Positions 48,550 to 61,065 of a stretch of DNA of 64,000 bases are shown one piece after another. The notes beneath the pieces were generated by a model. The model did not search any database. It saw nothing but the letters and a program-made list of their open reading frames with translations, and had not been told where the DNA came from. How positions within the stretch are numbered: the first letter of the stretch is position 1; each line of letters starts with the position of its first letter. Both the position numbers and the translations under genes were made by a program. The stretch is from Cordia subcordata (taxonomy: Eukaryota; Streptophyta; Magnoliopsida; Boraginales; Cordiaceae), in assembly GCA_028554755.1 (NCBI GenBank), contig JAPTOF010000017.1:12175501-12239500 (forward strand), in the 5' to 3' direction.

Positions 48550-51500
48550 ATGGAAGAAATTGACGAAACAGAGGCCGTTCCTCAGGTTAATTTCTCAAAT
48601 TTACTCTCCGCTTTTAATTTTGATTTTTTTTTTCATAGTCTATAATTACATTTTTCTTAATTTTACTTAACGCACAAGAATTTCATATTATGAAAATAAA
48701 CGATCGTTAACTGCAATCTAGCATGCGTATTTAAATTTATTTTTACGTTCATATTCTGTGTTTAATTAAAATCCAAGCGTAAGTCCAGCTAAACTTTTTT
48801 TTTTTTTTTTAAAATTCAGTATTTTATTTTATTTTTTCCCGATTAACTTCAGCTCAGTTTATATGATATTTTTCAGTATTTTCCTATTTCAAATGATTTT
48901 TATTTTCTAGGATATATTCGTAGTTTTGTCTATTGAGCTGATTAGATATCTGAAAATAGACGAAAGGGGAAAAAGTAGTGAATATTAGTGCTGTGCGAGG
49001 AAATATCAGTTGCATGTTACTGAATTGAAGTGATTTTAAGGATTTTTGTACCTGATGTTCACGATTTTAAAGATTTAAGAGAATTTGCAATATTTGGGAA
49101 GCATAACTTGTTACACGCAAATCATTATATTAAAATTTTCTGCTTTCACGCAAATAGAAAGAAAAATGGAGATTAAGTCAGCAAAGGGAGGAATAAAAGA
49201 ATTGCGTTGATCTTATCGCGGAAAAGGAAGCATCGTGGAGCTTGGAGGTTTCTTGTCTATCTAATTAAATCTTTTTTCCAGAATTTTCGTCGAAGACTGA
49301 AAGTCTTACAGGCTAGTCTACAATTGCTGTGAGCATCAATGATAATGATCACAATTCAAGGAGATAATAAAGATGTTTTTAGTTTTTTAAATTTAGAAAC
49401 TGGTTAAGTAATACAATAGGAGGAACTGGACTTGCATTGGCACACTAGTGACTTGGACTGGACATTCTCTATGATCTATTCAAGGTGAAAGAACTTAAGA
49501 GGCGAAGTAGAGGAGACACGTCCCTTTAAGTGAAGCTTGTACACTTTGATCTGATATTTTTGGTTTTCTACTGATGCTAGTTGTCCCTTCTTTGTGTCCC
49601 AATCTATGATGCTGATAAACTTCCTCTTAGGATTTTATCAGCCACTGCTCAAAGATTACTACTAAACTTCTATTCAACATTGGTGAATGTCTAACATTTG
49701 ATTTACTTTTTTGAATCCCTTTTCCTTTGAAAAGTTAAAAGTATTAGACTGAGACAATGATGTAGGCTATTTTCTTTGTTTTTGTGGGTAAGTTGCTCTC
49801 CTTGGCTTCATTTCAGTCATTAACTATACATTCTTATTTTAAACATGGACCTCCATGAGTGTCCATTAAATATTGCCTTTGAGATATGGAACGTGAAGCA
49901 TTGAAACTATCTTTCATTCTAATATGACTGAATGATGATATTCAATGTGATTCTCTTTTGCTCTTTGATTTTGTTGCAGGTCTACATGGCCTGCATCATG
50001 CATGGTCGCAGGTAAATTTTTTATGAATGGAAGTTTACATGGTCCAAATCACTACAACAAAGAAAACACCATAAGAAAAGAGGGTGTATATTCTAGTATT
50101 ATTTTTCTGCAGAAACGATTGTGACTAATTGTATCATACCTCAGAATTGGAGTTTCATATTATGACTCCAGCATTCGGCAACTTCAAGTGATGGAATTTT
50201 GGGAAGATGCAACTGAAGATTATTCTTTAATCAATATGGGTACGAACTGTTGTCTTACTAGAATTGATAGGAGTTTGGTGCTCATGCTATTTAGTCTTGT
50301 ATTTTCTTCTTAGAGTTCTCAGATTCTGTGAAGCTGTTATTGTTACTTATTTATTATTTATTTTATTTTATCACATTACTCTTAATCAACTAATTAGTTA
50401 TTAGAGTTCCCAGACAAATACCAAGACAACAGGACTTGGGGGGAGGGTGTTGTTGCTTTTTATGAGATGATCAGTGAATCATTTCATTTTCAGTTATATA
50501 TCAAGCTAAGCCATGGATCATCTACACAAGCACTAAAAGTGAGGAACCTTTCTTGACTGCTTTACAAAAAAAGGGTATGCTGCTCAACTTTAAATTTTGT
50601 AGAAGTTCCAACTTGTGAAGCATTACTTACTCAAGGATGTGATGCAGAGGGAACAAGTGATGCTCCTGCAGTAAAACTTGTCAAAAGTTCAGTATTCAGT
50701 TATGAACAGGCCTGGCACAGGTGCAGCAAAGTTAGCTGACAATGTGATAACATATTATGCTCTTTCATTTACTTTCTCAAGAGAGGAATATGCGTTTAGC
50801 ATTTTATTGAGACTGAGAATAAATAGAGAACAGGCAGAAATTTCACTATTACCAAAGTTCCTTTGTGTTCATGCTTTTGATGAACCAGTAAGTTTGCTTC
50901 ATTACACCTTTTTAGTCCATCCAAGGAGATAAATCAGATATCATTTTGGTGGAACTTAACTTTTTAAGTGACGCAATTAAGTTGCATTCTTTATACAATA
51001 TAAAGAGATCCTGCACCTTGTTTTTTTAATAAGATTAAAGAGACAAATTATCCACTTTTAGAAATAGCCAGGCCTTGCAAAAGGTTTTCTAGATGTATGG
51101 TGAAGATGGTAAGGACTTAGCTTGCTGATAAAAAGAGAATCTGGCAGATGAATGTTTCCAAATGCTAGCACTCCAGAATATATGACAGAGTTGAACAAGG
51201 ACAAACTTAACACAAAGTCTTGATGTTTGTCTGTAAAACTCATCTAGTACCAAAATGTACCCAACCAAACGTTAACCCATTAGATAGATTTTGTTATATG
51301 GATCTAATGACACCATTTGTATAATGATGTCTTGAATCATGCTCGTTTTCACACTCGGTTGCAGCAATGCCAAGAATAAACTCCTAACAGTAGCAGATTT
51401 GACTCATCAAGTACCAAATGCAGTAAATAGCACAGACCTAAAGATTTTAATGACATTACGAAGTGCCAAGAAAGATTAATGATGTGAACTTCTCATTTGC

Positions 51501-54500
51501 AGATAATCATTCTTCTGCTCTAACATATCCCACTATTCCCTCCAAGCCGTCCCCAAGTATGAGATGGCTCGTTAAGGGCCTGAGCTCTAAGGACTTCTGC
51601 TATTGTGTCAAATTATCTGCTTACTTTAATTTTCTTGCCATGAAAGTACGCACAAGCATGCAGTTCTCTTCTGGCAATGCCGACTTGTAATCAGAAATTA
51701 CTTTAAAACACTGAAAGTTTATGTTATGTCAGTTGAATGGTTAGTGCTTCTAAAGGTAAACCAAAGGAGGGCCATTTATCAGTTTCCTCTAAACTATTAT
51801 ACTTGATTACATTATGTTAATCATTCAATTGGTTAGCTTTCTACTTACAATCACAATTGGTTTGAAATAAATATCTTCGAAAAATTTGTTTCATTATCTT
51901 TGCTTCTTACAGGTTGATGTATCTACGAGTTACAGGGATGGACGATGGGTTAAACATCAAAGAGAGAATCTCCTTTGTAGGTCAATTGCTTAAAATTTTC
52001 AACTTACTTATTATGGCTCTATGTATTCTCAATACTGGCTGTTGAAGCAGTGGGCGTCTCGTAGTCATTTTGACTTCTCCAGATCATATATATGTGTGTG
52101 TGTGTTTGTGTGTGTTAATTCTATATAGTGTTCATGTGTCTCTTAACTATACATGGATTACTAAGTCCATACAATTACAGCTTAGTTCTATGATGGACCT
52201 TCAAAGTGAACTTCAAGTTCGAGCAAGCGGGGGGCTTCTTGCTATATTAGAGACTGAAAGAATAGTAGACACTCTTGAACAAAAAGAATGTGGGAGTGCA
52301 TCAATTGCCATCGATTCTGTCACTGAGATCTCATTGTATCTTAAGAAAATTTTTGTTTTATACTAACATGTGTTATCTTTGGCATTTCAGTCTCATATTC
52401 CAGACTACATTTATTTAGAACTTGATTGATAATATAAGTATGCCTTAACAAGAAAATATAGAAACAACTTCCTCAATATTGATGCATCTGCTCATGAAGC
52501 ATTGCAAATATTCCAAACGGACAAACACCCAAGCCACATGGGGATTGGTAGAGCGAAGGAAGGGTAAGAAACATATTCTACAATGGTAAAACAAGAAATA
52601 TGCTGAAACATAGGTCTAATGTGAATATGAATCTATATTTTGAATTTGCAGGTTCTCTGTATTTGGGATGATGAATAAGGTGTGTAAGCACTATGTGGTT
52701 TTCTGTGTGCAACAATATCCATTTCTTGAATATTATATCCCAAAAGAAATTTGTTGGACTTCCTTTCTTATTTCAGTGTGTAACGCCTATGGGTAGACGT
52801 CTCTTCAGGTTAGTTTAGGTTCAGATATTCTGATATCATTACTATACTTATTGCTGACTGTGCCTTGGCCTAACAGTTTGCTTGCCACCAGGAACTGGTT
52901 TCTCAGGCCCATCCTAGACCTAAATAATCTGAATAATCGCCTTGATGCAGTATCCTTAACAAACTGGGTTAAGTTCTTTCTTCCGCAATTCATAGAGATT
53001 ATTTTCTTGACATGATAACAACTATGGATAGGCATGATTAGCCGACTTTTATTTCAGATATTCTATCTTGTATCTAGTTGATGAAAAAGTGTTTCCTTGA
53101 TAAACTAAGATATCATTTTTCCTTTTTGCTGAAGAATTATTAGGTTCCTTGCGTGAAACACTAAAGTCTGTGAAGGATGTGCCACAGATACTAAAGGTGA
53201 AATTCTATATCTTTCTTGCTTATGCTAGTGTATTTTTGGTAGATGTGTCATATTGTAATTTCATTAGGCAAAATGGTCAAGCATTTTATGCAATTGTTGA
53301 TCAGGTGCAATTAATTGTTCGAGCAGATCATCTGTTGAATTATTATGTCTCTATAATGCAAAATGGTTTCAGTCGATTGAGCTTTATATATATGTTTTGC
53401 TATCAATACTAGTTTTTGCTTCTCTGAAGTGATACAGTTCTAAATATCCAGCTTCACACCAAAGGCACAACAAAATCACAACAGTATAATCTTGACAATC
53501 TTGCCATGTTGGCTTACTTGGTGGTCCCACTACTTTTAACATTGTTCTGTTCCACATTTTATAGTATTACATACACTAATTTGGTGGCTTCTCGTGTTCC
53601 CTAAGAAATTCAACTCTCCAAGTTCATTATGTACAAATGGTGACTGGACAGCTTTCCTCAAGGTATTCACCCTGTCTTCACTCTTTTTACCTATTTATTA
53701 AGTGAACTGTGAACCTGAGTGCGTTGATAGGTTATTACTTTTGTTCAATTTTGAAGAATCTAAGCTCCCCTTTGTATGATATTTCTTCTCTACAAACCAT
53801 CTTTCGTTGTTGTTTCCATGTGGTATAGATGGTTTCCTCTTCTTCCTTCTCTTTTTCTCTTGTCTTCTTTATTTTTTTAAAATAGAAATCAGCTTGCATT
53901 AACTAAGACAAACAAAGACTAAATTGACACACTAATCACAAAGAAAAATATGAACCCCAAGGAGTACCATTGCTTAGAACTACAATGGATGCTAATGCTA
54001 ATTTTTGTTTACAAATTAACTAATTAATGTTTTCCCCCTTGTAGAGCATTGCTTCACTGCTGCACATGAGCAATATATTTGAGATAGGCCTTTCTGAAAC
54101 TCTTCGAGAAAAATTGCAGTATTCAAACTTGGACATCATTGAGAAGGTATGGTATGTTATTATGAATTGCATTCTTCTTTTGACAAGTTTGAGAGACTGC
54201 TAAGTACTCTACCTATTGTCCTTTAGCTCATGGAGATGCTATTTACTATAGATGGTTACATTTTTTGCAGGCTGGAATTTGCATTTCGACAGACCTGGCT
54301 TATGTTTATGAATTGGTTAGATCAATATTGTTCAATTCTTTCTCAGTTCATCTTGTTTCTACTTTTTTACTGCTTAATGTGAATGTTAGTTTTTTCAGGA
54401 AAAAAACTAGAATCTTTAGGCACTATTCTTTTTGGATGATCATATGACTTTAAGTTCAAACAGATTGCTGTTTATACGGCAAATCTGGAAGCTTAAGAAT

Positions 54501-57500
54501 TTTCATGTTTCTCCTTATTAGATCTGCATTCTTAGTTTGTTTTGTTTTCTCTAAATGTGGAAAAATGATGCTTCTTATGGTGTGTAAGCATGTCAGAAGT
54601 ATATTTCATTTATCTAGAAACTGGTTTTCTTGTTAAATGTGTAACGGAGCTACATTCAGAGTCCACCACATGACATATAGCTAAAAGTCATCTGCCTTAA
54701 TGAATTTGCTTGTTTCTCTTCTTGCAGTCTTATATATATATATATATGTTGTGGAAGTGTTATATATATGTTATTTGTTTATTGATTTATTGGCTTGACT
54801 GCATGGTGTAGGTAGTTGGTGTTACTGATATAAATAGAAGTAAAGAGAAGGGATATGAGACAATCGTAAAAGATGGTTTCTGCAAGGAGGTATCTTCTCT
54901 GTAACATGAAAACTGCAGTACTCAAGGTTGAAAAATCTACTTTTTCATCATTGTGATTACTTCAATTTCTTCTTGGCATGTGATTTTGACAAGCTTCTAC
55001 CTTGAACTATAGTTGGATGAGCTGAGGCAAATATATGAGGAGTTGCCTGAATTTTTGGAAGAGGTCACAGCTTTTGACTTCTTATGAAAAAATTTAAACA
55101 GGAAAACCAAAAGCAGAGTCCATGTTTAGATTGCCTGATTTGAGTTACCTGCTATTTACAGGTCTCTGCACTGGAACTTGCACGGCTTCCGTTCATGGCT
55201 GGAGACAAGTTTGTTCCGCAAATTGTTTACATACAACAAATAGGTATGCTCACTGTTGCACATTTCACATTTATGCAGGCAGCGGGTATGTAAAATGCCC
55301 TTCTGTTAAATGTCATTATCTTCCTCATAAATTTTGATTGCTGGAGTGTAAGGTTTGATTGTCTTTAAGGGATCTGTATAGGCATCATCACAAAGACCTA
55401 CATCAGTACATTGTAAAAGATTGATAAGTTAATATAGGGTTGATGACAAAAACAAAAGATAGAGTTCTGATCTTTAGTGAGTAATACATCTGGAGACATA
55501 TGACCTACATACACGTATGCACATTAGCATGCAGAGATAGAAATATTCACCACCCAAAAAGAGCTTGTTGGTGATGATGGTGAGATCCAGTTTTATCGGC
55601 TGGTAAATTCCCATGGTTTCATGCCTTGCCTTTTCAAATAATTGCTTGAAAGTCTTCCTTTCATTCTATGGATGATCATCAGTATCCAATTTTTAGCATA
55701 GTTTTGCACAGGATAAGGTCTCTATTTCAAGCTTCTTGTCTGAACAGCTTCTGTAAGCACAATTAGTGTATATATTATATAATTATATTGACCATTTCAA
55801 AATTAATCTACCCCAGTCCTGTAAATAGACAATGGTCAAGCGGTAAGCTCTTTGTCATTACTGCATCAATTACCTGAAATCTTCGTAGTGTTTTCAACTG
55901 CTAATCCATCCACTCCCATTCAATGGTATGTAACTTTTCCTGGCGAAGAAAATTGAAAAACTGTAATTCTTTGTTGAACAAAGCATCAAATGTTACCAGC
56001 TATAAGGTGGAGCAGTGAAGTGTCTCTGGAGATCATCTTGCTGGATCTTTGACCTAAACTTCTTTGGCTGCTATCATGATCATCTGATCTGCTGCCAGGC
56101 ATGTTTTGATTTTCCCAAAGAGACAAATATAACCTTCTGCGACGATGGAATTAGTTAAACAAGACTTCCTACTATCTAATTCCTACATATGAAATTGTAC
56201 TGCACAAAGCACATTGAAAAAGTCTCTATTTGGATGAGAATATATCTGCTTATGGAGAGTAGTTTTGTGTCTTGTTTATCAGGTCTGTGAAAGGAAGTTA
56301 AAATAGAGTTTCTTTTGATTGGTTAAAGTGATATTGATGAATGCACATCTGCGGTTCTTATGCAGGCTACTTAATGTGCATTTTCGAAGAGCAACTTGAT
56401 GCAAGCACACTACAGAGACTCCAAGATTTTGAATTTGCTGTGCGTCATTGGACTACCTATGTTTATTGATATTTATGCACTTCAACAATTATCTTATCTA
56501 CTCCAGAAATATGCCTTTACATGAATAGTTCTCCAACAAGGATGAAGGAGTTAAGAAGTTTTACTATCGCACTGCCAAGACACAGGAATTAGATACCCTT
56601 CTAGGCGACCTTTATCATAAAATCCTGGGTATGTGGTGTGAAAAACTTTACTCTAGATTTTTCCTGTAAGAATTCTAGATAGCTTTATTCTTATGTTAAT
56701 CATTTAGAAAATATTCTGATATACTTATCAGTAACTCTCCACTCTAAGCTCCAGCTATCTGATAATTTTCTGTGTTAAGCACGATCACATCACTGTTAGA
56801 TGTATATAGTTTTGTTCAGAAATAATTTTACTTTGCTTTTTGGTTTCCTGTTTTCTTTTTCAAGACATGGAGAGAGCAATTATGAGGGATCTAGTATCAC
56901 ACATTCTTCAGTTCTCGGTGCATATAATCAAAGCTGTTAACTTTGCTGCTGAGCTCGATTGGTGAGAATTCTCTCAGTAACTAGCTGATTTTCTTTCCTT
57001 TTTCTGGACTGAAAATTTGAATTTCTCTCAAGCCCACAGTAAAGATTTCCTGACTATTACTTGTACTTTGTTTAGCCTTTTGTCGCTAGCATGGGTTGCT
57101 CGCCAGAACAATTTTGTTAGGCCCATTTTGATGGAAGAAAACTTGCTTGAGATAAAGAATGGAAGGTTAAAGCTGTCTGATTCAGTTGCACTGATTTTAT
57201 TTTTATCATATGACGTGTCGTGACACACATATACAGTCTGAGTTGGAGTAAAAAGAGGTAGTAACATCGTGATCTTTTTAGCAGACATGTTTTGCAGGAA
57301 ATGACAGTAGACACATTCATTCCAAATGATACAAAGATTTCGGAGGAAGGTATTTGGCTATAAATATTTTTGCAATTATAGTTCTCAACTTCTCTATCCA
57401 TGTGGACAGCATTAGTTTTGCTGGTTATTTATTGAGGTTGTATGCTCCATTTTCAGGAAGGATTAATATCATCACAGGTCCTAATTATTCAGGGAAAAGC

Positions 57501-60044
57501 ATCTATATAAAGCAGGTTAGTGCAATTATATTACCTTCCCCTCTCCCTCGTATACATGCACATATCTAGAAAAGGGATAGGCTTTATTACCATCTAGCAT
57601 CTAATGCTAAGTTGCAACATTCAGACATGAATACATCAGATAAATGCTGGTACTTATGTTCTATTGATCTGTAGCTGCCTAAAAAGTTTGTTTGGAACAG
57701 CTTTGTCGTGCAATTATACTGTGCATAAAATGATATTTATACCGGAGGCTGAAGTATATGTTATTGGAGCCTTCTAAATTTGTGAAATCTTATGCTTCTT
57801 TCAGGTGGCATTGATAGTTTTCCTTTCCCATATTGGAAGTTTTGTACCAGCTGATAAAGCTACTGTGGGATTGACTGATAGGTTTCACCCTGTTTACCAA
57901 CTTCTCAAATTAACCTTTTTTTTGTGATGCAGTTCTAAGTGAAGATTGAACTTGAAAATTTTCCATATGATAGAATATTTTGTGCAACGGGAAGCAAGTT
58001 TATGACTGCCGAACAGTCAACATTTATGATTGATCTTCATCAAGTGGGAATGATGCTAAGGTATGCTCTCGGGCAAAATTCTAACGGGGATAGGGTACAA
58101 GGAACAGAATATGAGTGCAGGATATCTGCATCTAAAAATATTTTACTTCATTTACTATATTTATTTGCTCGAAATCTCTAGATATATTAAGACTTTCTGA
58201 GCATGAAGGGCTGATTACATAAATGCTCAAAAGTAATTCTTATCTAATTGATGTTATTGATGTTCGCATCTGCCCAGGCATGCTACTGCTCGATCTTTGT
58301 GTTTGTTAGATGAATTTGGTAAAGGAACTCTTACAGAGGGTTGGTCCTATGAAAACATGATTTATCCATCTCTTACAGAATAGAATAGTTATAAAATTTG
58401 CTTCTACTATATTATCTGAGGAAGTATTAAATATTCTTTTCAGATGGCATTGGTCTCCTTGGTGGAACTATTAATTACTTTGCCTCACGTAATGATCCTC
58501 CCAAGGTTTGTGATACCATCTTAAACAATTATGCTAATAGACATGCAAACATAAGACCAAGCAGACCTAGTGGGATTTCAATTTTGAACATTACATTTTC
58601 ACAGATCTGTAGTTTGCTGATGCATCAGCATTTGGAAGCCAAAAGAATCAAAAGATTATGTTTGGTTCAGGAAGGGATTATGGGTGTTTCAATCTATCAA
58701 GCCAACCAAACTGAGTTTGGAACGGCTTGGTTTGGTTTGGAATGGTTTATTGGCATCTGGCATCACATTGTTATTGTGTTCTGCTTGACAATATATGGCA
58801 CAACGATAAGTTAATGGATAAATTATTAGTGGATTTCAGATTGTTGAAAGTATTTCAGTCATAATGCTCTTTTTCTACAGGTTTTGGTCTGCACTCACTT
58901 GACTGAGTTATTTGACAATAACTTTTTGCTGAAGGTACAGCAGTTTGTGGCTTTTTTTTTTTTTTTGAGATTATTTAAATTTCTGCAATTGTCCATATTG
59001 ATAAAAGTCTCACGTCTCTGCGTTCATGTGCTTCAGTCAGAGAAAATCAAGTATTACACCATGAGTGTGTTAAGCCCTGGTGACAGCTGTAGGGACGCTG
59101 AAGACATCGTATTTTTGTATAGGTATCTAAAGGTTCTTTTCTCCACATTTTTCTGAAACATATTGATACTTCCTTAATGGTCTGCAGTTTTGTTAGGATA
59201 TTTAGTTTCCTTAAATTTGCAGATATATTTTAATTTTAGGAGTGAAAATAACTCAAGAACTAGCCATCTTGCAATCCATTGCCAATATGCAAGTGGAAAA
59301 ATGAGGCATGTAAAGTGTATTTCGTTTGATGCAGAGGCTATAATCTTTTGGTAGTTGAAAAGTATGACTTGTAACACGAACTGGTTCTAGAGTAATTGAC
59401 TTTAGTGAAGAACATTTCATGCTGTTAATGACCTTTGGTTGACAGGTTGGTTCCGGGGCGTGCACTTCTCAGTTATGGTAAGTACATAACTGTTCGTTGA
59501 TCAGACTCGCATAACTAAATTCTCATAAAAATCATTGACTTCCGTTCTGGTCGCAGGGCTGCATTGTGCATCACTTGCAGGTAAGTTCAAAAGACATGCT
59601 ATTGATACAAATTTGAAAAAAAAGAAGAAGAAAAGTTTATGTTTTGGTCCTTAGCTCTTTTGTGTGGGAATGGAAGCAATGTACTTCATCCTAGTTGCAA
59701 ATATGGTTAACTGAATATCGATTAGTTTGGTCATTGAAATTTCCGATATACTAATTTGTCTAGGAGTTTTTGAGGAGGTTATAAAAAGAGCAGCATTTGT
59801 GTTAGAAGCTACCAGAAACAACAAGCATGTCGAACGGCAATGGTCCGAGAAGATATTAGCTCAAGATCAGCGATACAAGGTGTCATATTTTGTAGCATTT
59901 CCCTCTCTGTGTGTGTGTAATTTTGTTCTTTTGAGTCCAGACTCTGATCACGCAAACTGAACACAGGACGCAGTGGAGAAAATGCTAGCTTTCGATGCTG
60001 TAAAGGGTGATATCCGCCGGTTCTTTGAAAACATCTCTTTGTGA
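48550..60044 (+). CDS. MSH5: MSH5, meiotic MutS homologue 5
   Basis: MSH5 pairs with MSH4 to bind and stabilise recombination intermediates for class I meiotic crossovers; it has no mismatch-recognition domain. Thirty-four exons: 48550-48585, 49980-50011, 50145-50239, 50494-50574, 50648-50720, 51913-51976, 52181-52335, 52462-52563, 52652-52679, 52777-52808, 52892-52949, 53110-53196, 53606-53662, 54045-54146, 54271-54315, 54812-54889, 55013-55063, 55162-55243, 56366-56439, 56529-56628, 56865-56961, 57076-57165, 57285-57349, 57457-57515, 57805-57881, 57974-58060, 58278-58339, 58444-58505, 58881-58934, 59037-59122, 59446-59477, 59557-59580, 59764-59879, 59967-60044. They join in phase to 806 aa; Arabidopsis MSH5 is about 807. 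The core/clamp region includes [19 protein letters not shown]. Walker A is GPNYSGKS (569-576), Walker B is [10 protein letters not shown] (Asp647, Glu648), and VCTHLTELF follows as the signature helix. All exons use GT-AG. Confidence 0.96.
52087..52110 (+). repeat. GT microsatellite in MSH5 intron 6
   Basis: ATATATGTGTGTGTGTGTTTGTGTGTGTT, about 70 bp upstream of exon 7. Confidence 0.8.
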
Positions 60045-60549
60045 GTCCTAAACGCCTCAGATGCATAAAATGCCGTCCGCGGCAGTCCGCTGTATAGTAA
60101 TTGTTGGTACACTCATATTTCTACCGCTGGTTTAATGTAAACAAAACGGTGTAACTCAATAGTTGCACCTTTCATCTACGACTCGCGAGTTTTAAATTCG
60201 AGTTATTATTGGGGGTAAGTAAGAATTGGGATTTGAGAGTCACTATTGATCTTCTTTAAAAGAAAAAAAAGATTATGGAACAAGTACAAGCAGGCTGGAG
60301 TAGGCAGATGTTGTTCATGTGATCTAAACTGGCAATATGATAATGCATCAACGAGCATTGTCGAGTCGAGTGGTGTGATGATTTAGCTATATTTTCAGCA
60401 ACTTTTCCAAGTCATAAGTAGAAGAATTTTCTCGAGAATATTTTCCAATAATTCCGTTAAATCTTTTCATTTTTGTTCGCTGCATGTTTACGATTATAGA
60501 TGATATTTATTGAAAATATTAAAAACATAAAACCAATAGGATAATGCCA
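60045..60549. other. MSH5 3' flank
   Basis: Short intergenic stretch with no gene visible. It contains the MSH5 3' UTR and the 5' flank of the tRNA gene, which lacks an obvious CAA initiation motif close by. Confidence 0.45.
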
Positions 60550-60554
60550 GCGGG

Positions 60555-60597
<43 letters not shown>

Positions 60598-60622
60598 GCG
60601 TGTTCGATCCACGCTCACCGCA
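60550..60622 (+). tRNA. tRNA-Phe (GAA), nuclear
   Basis: A 73-nt cloverleaf. The acceptor GCGGGGA pairs with the 3' TCACCGC before the discriminator A, with one mismatched or wobble position. The A box is TAGCTCAGTTGGGAGAG. Anticodon GAA is at 60583-60585 in the loop CTGAAGA. The B box is GTTCGATCC. It has no intron and no encoded CCA. It matches the well-known plant cytosolic tRNA-Phe. Internal A and B boxes would drive RNA polymerase III; the TTTT at about 60630 can terminate it. Confidence 0.97.
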
Positions 60623-61065
60623 ATGTCTACTTTTACTATTTTTGCTATTTTATATTGGGCTACATTGAGCAATAGCATAGTATACCCATTGGGCTTTGGT
60701 CCGCTGCTAGTATGCCTAAAACTAAGCAATTATAACTTGGGCCACTGAGCATTAAGCCCAAATTCGTCCTATTCGTAGATCTTTATTTATTATCTTCAAC
60801 ACGAACTTATTATTATTATTTTTTTGGTGGGTAAAGGCCATGCTTGAATTCAAAAATATTTTAACAACTCGATTTTGATACTGTATTAGTTAACTAATTT
60901 ACTTAAGAGTAAATTTACTGCAAAAATAGTTCTTCAAGGCTATAGGTCTATCGTCAGATGATTGAAAATATATCCTTGTATATAAAAAAAAATGTAAATA
61001 ATTGTAGAGTAGACACACATAGACTCACATATATATGTGTGTGTACATGTATAAATAGGTCCTAT
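60623..61065. other. Gap between tRNA-Phe and the GDSL gene
   Basis: Contains the tRNA terminator, AT-rich DNA and the GDSL gene 3' UTR. A TATATATGTGTGTG patch lies at about 61030-61045. No gene is supported. Confidence 0.5.
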